This document shows positions 43,663 to 51,082 of a DNA stretch of 64,000 nt, piece by piece. The notes beneath the pieces are model-generated. The model had not been told where the DNA came from, did no database searches, and was given only the letters and a program-made list of their open reading frames with translations. The translations under genes were made by a program, and so were the position numbers. The stretch spans positions 1 through 64,000 of the forward strand of contig JAGHTW010000054.1 of NCBI GenBank assembly GCA_018065145.1, given 5' to 3'. Source of the stretch: Candidatus Prevotella equi. Lineage in GTDB: Bacteria; Bacteroidota; Bacteroidia; Bacteroidales; Bacteroidaceae. Position 1 is the stretch's first letter, and each line of letters begins with the position of its first letter.

Positions 43663-43956
43663 ATGAGAATTTGGGAAGTATTTGATTCTCCATACGACGA
43701 GCGTCGTGGTGGAGGTCGTCGTGGAGGTTCTTACAATCAGCACGACAGCAAGGTCTCAGAGGCTTACGAGTGCGGAATTGAGGATGGCTACCGCGAGGCA
43801 ATGAAGCACGTCTACGGCGAACGCTCTATTCATCGTAGCGGTGTAGGTCTTGGAAGAGAGGTCTACATGCGTGGCGGTGACGAAATGTGGGGTGACGAGG
43901 ACGACGAAATGTACAATATGCGTCGTCGTAGGGACAGCCGTGGCAGATTTATGTAA
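43663..43956 (+). CDS. Small Arg/Gly-rich protein (97 aa)
   Basis: Arg/Gly-rich at both ends (ERRGGGRRGGSYN and RRRRDSRGRFM) with an acidic centre (GDEDDEMYN). Composition suggests nucleic-acid or virion surface binding. Ends just before a terminator. Confidence 0.65.
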   Translation: MRIWEVFDSPYDERRGGGRRGGSYNQHDSKVSEAYECGIEDGYREAMKHVYGERSIHRSGVGLGREVYMRGGDEMWGDEDDEMYNMRRRRDSRGRFM

Positions 43957-43996
43957 TATTTGCCCCGTTTTCGCCCCTCTGAGCGATTTTTACCTT

Positions 43997-44029
43997 TGGG
44001 GTGGGCAGTTGTTCCACCCCATTTATTTT
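43997..44029 (+). terminator. Intrinsic terminator
   Basis: Perfect 8-bp stem TGGGGTGG (43997-44004) with CCACCCCA (44014-44021), followed by TTTATTTT. A TACCTTTG box overlaps the left arm (43991-43998), but the -33 position has TTTC rather than TTTG, so a promoter is not claimed. Confidence 0.8.
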
Positions 44030-44049
44030 AACGTCTTAAACAAGGAAAA

Positions 44050-44478
44050 ATGAAAGAAAATCTTTTAATGTTCGACGGCATTCCAACGGAAGCCAAGAAA
44101 TATCTGGCGAATTATGGCTTTTGCTTTAACAAGAAAGCCTGTGATTTTGCTGTTTCCATGATGAAGAAATCCGAGGACGGTTCTTCTGATAAAAAGAAGA
44201 TGAAATCCATAGACCCTATGACGAAGTCAGAGGTAATGGAACTTCTGAAGAAGCATGGTGTTACACTTGAACACGACTGTATGTATGATTCGACATACGT
44301 TGCCAACATGCTTATGGCAGATATGTACAAGTCTGGTATTCCAGACGAGGCGCACCTTGCTCTTGCAATCAAGGACGTAATCGACGACGTGGATGCCAAG
44401 GAGGGTTCGATATTCGTCAAGTGGTATGCTTGCTGCTTGTATAATGGTTGTCCTATTGACTGGAGTGAACTGATATGA
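44050..44478 (+). CDS. Conserved phage protein, DUF7841-like (142 aa)
   Basis: Helical protein (LMFDGIPTEAKKYLANYGFCFNKKACDFAV...) that I recall from the post-tape-measure block of Bacteroidales phages, under a DUF7841-like name. Its stop overlaps the next start by ATGA. Function unknown. Confidence 0.7.
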   Translation: MKENLLMFDGIPTEAKKYLANYGFCFNKKACDFAVSMMKKSEDGSSDKKKMKSIDPMTKSEVMELLKKHGVTLEHDCMYDSTYVANMLMADMYKSGIPDEAHLALAIKDVIDDVDAKEGSIFVKWYACCLYNGCPIDWSELI

Positions 44479-44876
44479 TAAAACAGAACATTTATATACC
44501 AGAAATCGGCTGGAGACTTAGGATTTTCTATTGTCCTAAGCCCAGCCAATCTCGTTACGTTTTAGACCAGCTTTTCAAGGCTGGCTGTGTTGGCAGCAAT
44601 TATTGCCGTGCTACATCGTTACTGAAAAGCGGAGCGTTCAATACAGGTCTCACCTATACCAACAAAGAGGAACGCCAGACTATTATGGTAATAGGTAGGT
44701 CTTCCGACATCGCGGAGTTTCTAAACACTATGACACACGAGGTAAACCACTTTGTTGAGCACGTTATGGAACGCCTTGGTATCGAAGGCGGCGACGAAGA
44801 CGAAGCCTACTTTACGGGCGAACTCTACGAACTTATTTTTCGTGACGCTGTCGCAAGCGTTCTTCCTTTGCTCTAA
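44475..44876 (+). CDS. Small HExxH zinc metallopeptidase-like protein (minigluzincin-like)
   Basis: 133 aa. THEVNHFVEHV contains HExxH (H88-E89-V-N-H92), the zinc and catalytic site of gluzincins. An acidic DEDEAYFTGEL segment 18-25 residues later could give the third zinc ligand Glu. Single short domain without signal peptide, as in minigluzincins. A second, unrelated-looking HExxH protein lies at 50714-51082. Last gene of the + strand half; its 3' end overlaps the convergent - strand gene by 44 bases. Confidence 0.75.
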   Translation: MIKQNIYIPEIGWRLRIFYCPKPSQSRYVLDQLFKAGCVGSNYCRATSLLKSGAFNTGLTYTNKEERQTIMVIGRSSDIAEFLNTMTHEVNHFVEHVMERLGIEGGDEDEAYFTGELYELIFRDAVASVLPLL

Positions 44877-45417
44877 GTCGTTCTTGTGTGTGAATAAACG
44901 AACGGATGTAAGGTAGAGCTGCGTCCACTACTTTGTCGGAATACTTGCAGTAGATGTCCTTGTTTTTATCGTTGGAAGCATTGAGAATCATACCTACTTG
45001 CGTCTTTACTTCTGCGCCGAGTTGCTTAAGATTTTGGTAGGTGTCTATACTTGAGTCTGGGAAGTATTTATTGACTACACTCTCCACATCTAAGATAAAG
45101 TTGTCAACGATGTCACACATGAAGACAACGCCATGCAGTCTGACTTGAAGATACTCTCTGTCTTCTTCTGTCATTCTCTGCATAAGGTCGTGCAGCGTGG
45201 TTTTTTCTTCTTCGATACTCTGCAAATAGTTTGCGATGCTGTCGTCTTCAAGTTTGTCAAGAATGTCTTGCATTTTGCGTGCGCCAGACAAATTATTTTT
45301 CTTCCTATATTCCTTGAGTCGTTGCTCGTAGTATATCCACTTTTGGTTTTTGTGTAGTATTGCAAGAATTTTGTTTCTTACTTCGAGTGGTAGTTCTGCC
45401 ATAATATTACTCTCCAT
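44833..45417 (-). CDS. Hypothetical helical protein (194 aa)
   Basis: Last gene of the - strand operon, convergent with and overlapping the metallopeptidase-like gene. Charged and mostly helical or coiled coil, with a basic end (RLRAKEERLRQRHEK). ATG at 45417 overlaps the dUTPase by 11 bases; MAELP at 45402 is an alternative start. No family recognised. Confidence 0.65.
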   Translation of the reverse strand: MESNIMAELPLEVRNKILAILHKNQKWIYYEQRLKEYRKKNNLSGARKMQDILDKLEDDSIANYLQSIEEEKTTLHDLMQRMTEEDREYLQVRLHGVVFMCDIVDNFILDVESVVNKYFPDSSIDTYQNLKQLGAEVKTQVGMILNASNDKNKDIYCKYSDKVVDAALPYIRSFIHTQERLRAKEERLRQRHEK

Positions 45418-45928
45418 TCATTTTGCCGTAGCCGCCTTTACGTTCGGTTTCTTCGAGTTCTTCGACTTCTTCAAAGATGGTGTCAATACGGAAACCAAAA
45501 TTGAGTTGTCCGATTGCTTGTCCACGATGAACGTACAAATCCAAGTATTTTACACGCTCGTCTCTTACGTGAACGATAGCACCGATAGCGTCAGTATAGT
45601 CGCTGTCTATTAGACCTAATATGAGGTCTGCGTCCAATCTATACTCCTTGCCGTCCTTGTCGTAAGCCAGTATTCCCTTTGCTGCATAACCTGCGCGAGT
45701 TCGTGAGTCGAGATACAAATACTCTGGCATAGACATAGCGATGTCAAGAGGTAATATCTGTCTTCCAAATTCGAGTTTGTAATCACGAGGCAGTTTCGCG
45801 TCGTAGGCTGCTGAACCTTTGGTTATGCGCTCTGGAATAAATGCTTCCTCTGATAACTTCTTGATTTTTACAATGTGTTTTGTGAGTAAAATCCTCATTA
45901 AAAAAACACCAAATTCTTCTGGTTTCAT
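45407..45928 (-). CDS. dut: dUTPase
   Basis: Hydrolyses dUTP to dUMP, keeping uracil out of phage DNA and feeding thymidylate synthesis by the ThyX encoded at 58116. All five trimeric dUTPase motifs are visible: GSAAYDA (1), SRTRAGYAAKGI (2), GLIDSDYTDAIG (3), HRGQAIGQLNF (4) and the Gly-rich ETERKGGYGK (5). 173 aa, slightly longer than usual because of the N-terminal extension before MRILLTKH. Confidence 0.92.
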   Translation of the reverse strand: MKPEEFGVFLMRILLTKHIVKIKKLSEEAFIPERITKGSAAYDAKLPRDYKLEFGRQILPLDIAMSMPEYLYLDSRTRAGYAAKGILAYDKDGKEYRLDADLILGLIDSDYTDAIGAIVHVRDERVKYLDLYVHRGQAIGQLNFGFRIDTIFEEVEELEETERKGGYGKMNGE

Positions 45929-45929
45929 T

Positions 45930-46133
45930 TTACCTATTTTTTAATTGTTCGACTAATTCGTTTAGTTTTTCTTCAGATGTAGCACATACACGCATTTTAT
46001 TAACCGTTGTGCAAACCATAGGCATTTCTGCTTCTATTTTTTTGCATTTCTTCAATGCGCGTAATGCTTTTTCGTGTTCGTAGTTCCTCTCTTCCGAGAT
46101 AGTACGTTTTACTTGTATTGGTGTGTATGCCAT
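45930..46133 (-). CDS. Small hypothetical protein (67 aa)
   Basis: Lies between the resolvase-like gene and dUTPase with 1-2 base gaps, so clearly operonic. Lys/Glu-rich helix with two Cys. No family recognised. Confidence 0.6.
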   Translation of the reverse strand: MAYTPIQVKRTISEERNYEHEKALRALKKCKKIEAEMPMVCTTVNKMRVCATSEEKLNELVEQLKNR

Positions 46134-46135
46134 AG

Positions 46136-46660
46136 TTACAGATTTTTACGTCTTGCGTATTCCGACATAAGGGTTGCATCAACCTTGTTGTCGTCAATAT
46201 TCTTACAACGCTCATTGCGTCTAAAATCTATTGTAGGGAATAGACGTTTGGCAGTATTGATAGATGTTTTCTTGGTGTTGACCGTCTGTTTTGTGACCCA
46301 CATTCCTTTCTTGTCTTGTACCATCTTACTATCGTATTCCTTGTCTGAAGCCTCCCATATAGTCTGCCATTTTTTAGGCAGAACCAATGTATAGGGAATA
46401 TTGAACGCGCAGAGCATTCCGATAAGGAAACCTTTATTTTCTCCGAATGCAAATGTTGCGGTTGAAGCCGAACCGTGTATGGCTCGCACGTCTTCAATTA
46501 CGCAAGCAATGTCTTCATACTTTTCTCTGAGGGTTCGGAACACATTTGCTATCTGGTAGTAATCCATTTCACAGATGTAATACCATTCCCATTTGCCGTC
46601 GCATTGACATGCAATACAGCCGCGATTTCCTACGTCTACGCCTAAATATGCTTTATTCAT
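46136..46660 (-). CDS. RuvC-like Holliday junction resolvase (RNase H fold)
   Basis: 174 aa. GVDVGNRG (Asp at about residue 9), IEDV (Glu at about 56) and IDDNKVDATLMSEYAR near the C-terminus give the Asp/Glu/Asp pattern of RuvC-family resolvases, as does the helix AIHGSASTATFAFGENKG. It should resolve branched replication and recombination intermediates before packaging. Start overlaps the methyltransferase fragment by 4 bases. Confidence 0.85.
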   Translation of the reverse strand: MNKAYLGVDVGNRGCIACQCDGKWEWYYICEMDYYQIANVFRTLREKYEDIACVIEDVRAIHGSASTATFAFGENKGFLIGMLCAFNIPYTLVLPKKWQTIWEASDKEYDSKMVQDKKGMWVTKQTVNTKKTSINTAKRLFPTIDFRRNERCKNIDDNKVDATLMSEYARRKNL

Positions 46661-47052
46661 AATAATGATATTTGTTGTGGTTTATGTTCTGTTTTATCTA
46701 CAAACATGCGCTTGAAGACCGCAGTAAGGACTGGTACGCAAATGCTATTCCCTGCCATTTTGTAATGTTGTCCTCTTGCGATGTCAGTTGCAAGCAATTT
46801 GTCTATATAGTCTTCGGGAACTCCCATAAATCGGTAGCACTCCCTATTTGTGAGTTTTCTAATCCTCACATTTTTCATTTTTGATTTATCTAACTTTTCC
46901 ATAGGTTCGCATTCCATTATGCAAGGCGCACGCAATCCGTCTTTTGTTTTACGGAGAAAGTTTGCCAGACCTTGCTTGTAATAATTGGCTTTAAGGGTCG
47001 GTAAAATTACCCCCCCCATTCCTGCACCGTTAATTATTATCCGTTTCTTCAT
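46657..47052 (-). CDS. C5 cytosine methyltransferase, C-terminal part (motifs IX-X) with module C
   Basis: 131 aa. RKLTNRECYRFMGVPEDYID is motif IX and GQHYKMAGNSICVPVL is motif X of C5-methyltransferases. Ahead of them lies a short module ILPTLKANYYKQG...APCIMECE that resembles the segment after the target-recognition domain. The catalytic motifs I-VIII are on a separate ORF at 47320-47991. It must pair with that part to be active. Confidence 0.85.
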   Translation of the reverse strand: MKKRIIINGAGMGGVILPTLKANYYKQGLANFLRKTKDGLRAPCIMECEPMEKLDKSKMKNVRIRKLTNRECYRFMGVPEDYIDKLLATDIARGQHYKMAGNSICVPVLTAVFKRMFVDKTEHKPQQISLL

Positions 47053-47200
47053 AGTCGCATTCTAAAACGTATTGAACAGCTGTACCAAAACTACCGCCAG
47101 TAAACGTAGTGAGGCAGTTTACACTTTTGACAGGATGCCTATTAACAACCTTTCCTTTTTGGTCTCTTGACCAACCGAGTATTATTTTCTTCTTCATCAT
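47030..47200 (-). CDS. C5 methyltransferase module B (56-aa ORF)
   Basis: Start MMKKKIILGWSRDQKG, end YVLECDYEETDNN. Its end has the same V-[IL]-E-x-D-Y-x-E-E pattern as module A, and its start arises in another frame from the codons for that very pattern. It overlaps module A by 59 bases and module C by 23. It contains no catalytic motif. It is either a recognition module or a fragment of one broken gene. Confidence 0.55.
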   Translation of the reverse strand: MMKKKIILGWSRDQKGKVVNRHPVKSVNCLTTFTGGSFGTAVQYVLECDYEETDNN

Positions 47201-47348
47201 AGTCATATTCTATTACGCAAGGTAGTGCATAACCGTTTTGGTAAACGCAGAAATCCATAAAACTCCCTTTGTTGTAACACGCTTTTAGCGTAGGTATAGA
47301 GCCTTTATGTATTTTTCTCTTATACCACAAGTTCTTGCCATACTTCAT
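47142..47348 (-). CDS. C5 methyltransferase module A (68-aa ORF)
   Basis: Overlaps the catalytic ORF end by 29 bases and module B by 59. The core KGSIPTLKACYNKG...ALPCVIEYDY matches PTLKANYYKQG...APCIMECE of module C. In intact phage C5-methyltransferases a PTL.A segment lies between the target-recognition domain and motif IX, so this belongs to the same enzyme. Confidence 0.6.
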   Translation of the reverse strand: MKYGKNLWYKRKIHKGSIPTLKACYNKGSFMDFCVYQNGYALPCVIEYDYDEEENNTRLVKRPKRKGC

Positions 47349-47991
47349 CTACTTTTTGTTGGTTGAGGTAATACGTTTCGTCGTCAGTGTCTTCGAGATA
47401 ATCAACACCTTCACATTGCAGTTCCGTAAGTTGCGGAAACTCAAACTCTGGGTCTGGGTCGTCTTCTGTGCAAAGAATTGAGACCATTATTACACGTTCG
47501 CGATGTTGTGGTACTCCATAGTATTCGGCATTCATTATCTGATAGAAGTTCTTGTAGCCAAAGTCTTCAAGGGTCTTGCACCACTTATCAAAGACTTCCT
47601 TATGTCTTTTACCGAGGAGGTTGCGAACATTTTCCATAAGTAGATACTTTGGACGTTTGATGTCAATTACTCTTCTGCATTCCCATAAGAGAGAACTTGC
47701 TGTGCCACTGCCTTCTACTGCACCTGCCTGTGTACCAGCTGTGCTGATATTTGTGCATGGGAACGAGTAAGTTAGTAAATTGATACCAAAATCTGTATTG
47801 TTCCAGTCAATTCTTGATACATCACCAAGATTACGGTCTGCCCACTGAGGGTAGAGTGCATTATGCGCTTTTATCGCATGTTTGTCTATCTCTGCCCACG
47901 CAACCAACTCGTAGTCAATGCCTACTTGGTCGAGGGCGATACATTGTGAGTCGTAGCCCGAAAACAAAGTACATACTTTTAGTTTGTTCAT
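47320..47991 (-). CDS. C5 cytosine methyltransferase, catalytic part (motifs I-VIII)
   Basis: 223 aa. Motif I TLFSGYDSQ (about 8-16), motif IV SFPCTNIS with catalytic Cys79, motif VI MENVRNL (about 119-125) and motif VIII QHRERVIMV (about 162-170) are all present. The ORF ends after YYLNQQKVDEVWQEL, where related enzymes continue with the recognition domain; motifs IX-X are at 46657-47052. Likely role: methylating phage DNA at cytosine to evade restriction, provided the parts assemble. Confidence 0.85.
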   Translation of the reverse strand: MNKLKVCTLFSGYDSQCIALDQVGIDYELVAWAEIDKHAIKAHNALYPQWADRNLGDVSRIDWNNTDFGINLLTYSFPCTNISTAGTQAGAVEGSGTASSLLWECRRVIDIKRPKYLLMENVRNLLGKRHKEVFDKWCKTLEDFGYKNFYQIMNAEYYGVPQHRERVIMVSILCTEDDPDPEFEFPQLTELQCEGVDYLEDTDDETYYLNQQKVDEVWQELVV

Positions 47992-48335
47992 TTCCTTTTC
48001 TCTATTTTATGTAGTGTATCTTGAATGTCCTTCAGTTGTTTGTATTGTTTGTATTGTGTGGAAACAATATTAAGAATTTGTTTCTGAATGTCTGTAGTTC
48101 TCTTGAGCATTACATCTTTGTAAGTCCTATTGTCCTCCTCCATTGCGTATATTAAGTCCGCATTAGTCTGGAGTTGCGTAATTTGGCTGTTTACTTCTTT
48201 GAACTTATTCTCTGCCCAATTATTACTTTTGTCCATGAATTTCTTGGACTGAATGTACTGGATTATTCTGATAAAGTCGAAGAATATCGCAATCGCAAGT
48301 GCGAGGATTAGGAGTGTAGATAGAATTGTATTCAT
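47988..48335 (-). CDS. Membrane-anchored coiled-coil protein (115 aa)
   Basis: Transmembrane helix at about residues 4-27, then a coiled coil to the end with Gln/Lys/Asp-rich heptads. Overlaps neighbours by ATGA-type junctions. Function unknown. Confidence 0.65.
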   Translation of the reverse strand: MNTILSTLLILALAIAIFFDFIRIIQYIQSKKFMDKSNNWAENKFKEVNSQITQLQTNADLIYAMEEDNRTYKDVMLKRTTDIQKQILNIVSTQYKQYKQLKDIQDTLHKIEKRK

Positions 48336-48682
48336 TGTTTTGGTAATTTTAATTGTTCAAGAAGTGCGGCACTTGCACCTAAGTTAATCTGATGTTTTTC
48401 TGCAATACCTGCAATACTTTGTAACTCCGATATTGCTTTACTCATTATAAATTCGGCTTCCGCTTTCAGTTGCTCTGCGAATGTTGCTCGTAGGTCTTCT
48501 TCGCCATAAGGCGTTCGTTCACGTGGAAAGTAGTATTCAATGCGCCATTTGCCTTTATACTCTTTGACGAAAACACGACTTACAGGCTCTGGGTGATGAA
48601 ACCAAATTCCTGCCCAACACCTGTACACCAAGTCACCTTTCTTGAAACGTGGAATTGGTTTATAATCGTAGTATATTGCCAT
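48332..48682 (-). CDS. Hypothetical protein with SH3-like N-terminus (116 aa)
   Basis: The N-terminal half (FKKGDLVYRCWAGIWFHHPEPVSRVFV) looks like a small beta-barrel domain; the C-terminal half is helical. No family name assigned. Confidence 0.6.
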   Translation of the reverse strand: MAIYYDYKPIPRFKKGDLVYRCWAGIWFHHPEPVSRVFVKEYKGKWRIEYYFPRERTPYGEEDLRATFAEQLKAEAEFIMSKAISELQSIAGIAEKHQINLGASAALLEQLKLPKQ

Positions 48683-48698
48683 GTTAAAAAATCTTTGT

Positions 48699-48887
48699 TT
48701 AGGTGATAGTCAGAGTTATGACTTCTTTCTCGTAGTCAAAGCATACTGTATGTACCAATGCGACAAAACCATCTGGTAATTTTACTCTATCACCTTCACG
48801 CGGAACTGGCATACCTTGCTTCAAGACGATATACTCTTGCACATCGTCTTCAAATATGCAAGTTGTATTTACAAATTTAAGTTTCAT
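48699..48887 (-). CDS. Small beta-rich protein (62 aa)
   Basis: Beta-rich throughout (PREGDRVKLPDGFVALVHTV), resembling tiny barrel proteins found in phage accessory operons. Function unknown. Confidence 0.55.
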   Translation of the reverse strand: MKLKFVNTTCIFEDDVQEYIVLKQGMPVPREGDRVKLPDGFVALVHTVCFDYEKEVITLTIT

Positions 48888-48918
48888 AGTTAAAAATCTG
48901 ATTCGTTTAATTCTCTGT

Positions 48919-49263
48919 TTAACCCTTTGCTTCTTCGGGGAATACGAAATTACCCCGAAGGTCTACGTCTGGTCTTTTTTGTTTCAGAAAATCCTTTCCC
49001 TCATAAGTTGTTAAGTCAAAAGGTGCATCCTTTGACCAAGATATTTTGAAGAAGTGGAAATCTGCAAGATATGACACTCTGACTGTCCTGTATGATTTGT
49101 ATAGGAAACCCCTTATTATAGGAATAGGTTTCATTTGTCCTATATTCATACGTCGATGCGGATAGAACCATACGGCATAATTACCGATGAGATACCGACG
49201 GTCTCCTGCGTTGTTTGTTTCTAATAACTTAAACATATCAAAAATCCGATTCGTTAATTTCAT
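48919..49263 (-). CDS. Hypothetical protein (114 aa)
   Basis: Start MKLTNRIFDMFKLL overlaps the end of the metallo-beta-lactamase-fold gene by 26 bases; an internal Met at 49233 would avoid this. Aromatic-rich centre (NYAVWFYPHRRM) and a C-terminal acidic tail. No domain recognised. Confidence 0.55.
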   Translation of the reverse strand: MKLTNRIFDMFKLLETNNAGDRRYLIGNYAVWFYPHRRMNIGQMKPIPIIRGFLYKSYRTVRVSYLADFHFFKISWSKDAPFDLTTYEGKDFLKQKRPDVDLRGNFVFPEEAKG

Positions 49264-49964
49264 AAGTTTGTCCTTTTGTTGCGCAGAGAACCTTGGAGAC
49301 GCACAGTCCTCTTATAACTCCCTTTGCCCTGTTTATAAAACGCATTTCATTGCTCAGTCCATCACTAAGATGCAGGAGCAATACGAGTTTTGTTTTCTCA
49401 CAGACATTGTTGTAGAGGGCGTTCATACAATCATTGAGTTCGAGGTGATTTTCTGACTGGCTTCGGATATCCTTACCCTCTACCATTTTGTCAACTATTA
49501 TGTCTTCGCTGTAGTTGCACTCCATCATGATTACGTCACAACCTTTTACCCTATATTTGAAGTAGTTTAGGTCGGTGGCAAATAGTATTCTTTCGCCCGA
49601 CGGACAGTCAATGACGTATGCGTAGCAAGGCGCATTGTGAGGTACTTCGAGACACTGGACTTTGAACTTTCCGATAGAGTAGCGGAAGTTTAATGTAAGG
49701 AGATTGACGTATGGGTATTTATCTACTACGTTACGATTGCCGTACACAGGTATCTGATACTCTAATGCCTTGGGAACATAGGCTGCATGGTCTCCGTGGC
49801 GGTCGATGGCTGACCAAACAGCCAGCCACACTATACACCTCCCAATTTAGGACTGCAAGCACCTCTTGAAACTTACAGCCAAGTTCTACGATAAGTTTTT
49901 GCCCAAGACTTTCTATGACGTAGCAGTTACCCGATGAAGAACTGCCGATGCAATGGATTTTCAT
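49238..49964 (-). pseudogene. Metallo-beta-lactamase-fold hydrolase (YycJ-like), frameshifted in the metal site
   Basis: Two overlapping ORFs make one protein. The first (49731-49964) gives MKIHCIGSSSSGNCYVIES...AGCLVSH. The second (49238-49831) gives DRHGDHAAYVPKAL...MMECNY...LLHLSDG. The zinc motif HxHxDH spans the junction: a 4-base insertion after the CAT at about 49802 would turn an original VSHRHGDHA into the present broken form. Other motifs downstream are intact. Either a recent mutation, a sequence error or a frameshift signal. Fold assignment is firm, substrate unknown. Confidence 0.8.
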
Positions 49965-49979
49965 ATTATTCGTCGTTTT

Positions 49980-50096
49980 TTAATTTACATTGACATCACA
50001 CCGCTTAAAACAATACATAGAGCCTACTCGCTCCGTATCTTTTGCGGTTCGCTCTTTCCAATAAAATGATAGGGTAAAATTTTCGTTCTTATTCAT
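49980..50096 (-). CDS. Microprotein (38 aa), paralogue of the one at 50190-50312
   Basis: Encodes NKNENFTLSFYWKER...RVGSMYCFKRCDVN. Pattern and length match the neighbouring 40-aa ORF (KKNENFTISFGWGER...RVGAMYCFKYCTVN). Two diverged copies preserving the protein pattern argue that both are real. Function unknown. Confidence 0.55.
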   Translation of the reverse strand: MNKNENFTLSFYWKERTAKDTERVGSMYCFKRCDVNVN

Positions 50097-50189
50097 TGTC
50101 TATCCTCCAGTGCTTTAATTGTCAATTTCTACAAGAAATATAGTATGTAATTCATTAAATCATATAACGTATTTTTTTATATTCATTAA

Positions 50190-50312
50190 TTATGAATTAA
50201 AAGTGTTTACGGTACAATATTTGAAGCAATACATTGCCCCTACTCTTGTAGTATTTGTAAGTTCTCTTTCTCCCCAACCGAAACTGATAGTAAAATTTTC
50301 GTTCTTCTTCAT
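50190..50312 (-). CDS. Microprotein (40 aa), paralogue of the one at 49980-50096
   Basis: ATG at 50312 fits the paralogue start; a longer in-frame reading upstream lies inside the next gene. Conserved positions are ENFT.SF.W.ER, T.RVG.MYCFK.C.VN, with two Cys three residues apart. Possible metal-binding or phage-host interaction peptide. Confidence 0.55.
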   Translation of the reverse strand: MKKNENFTISFGWGERELTNTTRVGAMYCFKYCTVNTFNS

Positions 50313-50316
50313 AATT

Positions 50317-50733
50317 CTAAATATTTTTGCTAATAATTTCTTTAATTTCAATGTCATTTCTATGGTTGTACCCCTCGCACGCATTTTTTAACCAGTACAA
50401 GTCTTCTTCGTTTACTTCTTCAAAGTTTACATCTTGTGTATTTTGGAATGGTTGCTTAAACGAATTGAACTCATAATTATAAAAAACAACGGAATAGTGT
50501 TCTGCGCCATAAAAGTTGTTTCTTTCTTTTGTATGATATGCTCTTATTTTTACCTGCAAACAATACTTTCGTATTTGTCTGCATAATAAGACTGCAAACA
50601 TCCCACAACCTCCAAAATTTATTTCGTAAGGTTGACATAAGGGAATAATGGTTGAATTAACCCTATTTGCTATTCTTATTATAAGTTCTTCCTTCATTTC
50701 TGTCGCGTGATTATTATTCTTCTGTTTTACCAA
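50317..50733 (-). CDS. Hypothetical protein with Cys...His arrangement (138 aa)
   Basis: INFGGCGMFAVLLCRQI followed 45 residues later by GAEHYSVVFYN gives a helix-borne Cys followed by a strand-borne His, as seen in papain-like and NlpC/P60-type cysteine peptidases. Only this loose pattern supports it. Overlaps the next gene by 20 bases; Met at 50697 is an alternative start. Confidence 0.5.
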   Translation of the reverse strand: MVKQKNNNHATEMKEELIIRIANRVNSTIIPLCQPYEINFGGCGMFAVLLCRQIRKYCLQVKIRAYHTKERNNFYGAEHYSVVFYNYEFNSFKQPFQNTQDVNFEEVNEEDLYWLKNACEGYNHRNDIEIKEIISKNI

Positions 50734-51082
50734 GTTTTACGTCTTCACAACCGCGTGCAATCCACTGCAAAAGATATGCCGCAGGTTCTGAGGTTGTTGC
50801 TGTTACTTCACAACCAATGTAGTCAAAAATGAACAATGCTGCATGTAAGGCTTCGTGGGCTACAACCTCCATAGTTATGGCTTTCTTGTTCGCAAAACGT
50901 ATTAGCACACATTTTTTGCCTTCTTTTGTTTGTGTATCGTATGTCCTCGCACGCACATCGTCTTCCAGTTGGCGATTACACAACTCGTCAAAATCGTCGT
51001 TGTGCCAATCCCTGCCCACCGCTATGCACAGTGGGCAAGGATATATGCCATTGTTATACTCAAAGTATTGTGTATTCTCCAT
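50714..51082 (-). CDS. Small HExxH zinc metallopeptidase-like protein (minigluzincin-like)
   Basis: 122 aa. VVAHEALHAALFIFDYIG contains HExxH (H76-E77-A-L-H80), and TSEPAAYLLQW 19 residues further supplies the Glu (E99) expected of gluzincins. The N-terminal PCPLC may bind a structural metal. Downstream of RecT and ending before a possible cysteine-peptidase-like gene. Confidence 0.8.
   Translation of the reverse strand: MENTQYFEYNNGIYPCPLCIAVGRDWHNDDFDELCNRQLEDDVRARTYDTQTKEGKKCVLIRFANKKAITMEVVAHEALHAALFIFDYIGCEVTATTSEPAAYLLQWIARGCEDVKLGKTEE

Noticed and set aside
43991-43998. Third terminator-promoter composite
   Set aside because: The -7-like TACCTTTG overlaps the terminator stem but the -33 position has TTTC; not consistent enough.
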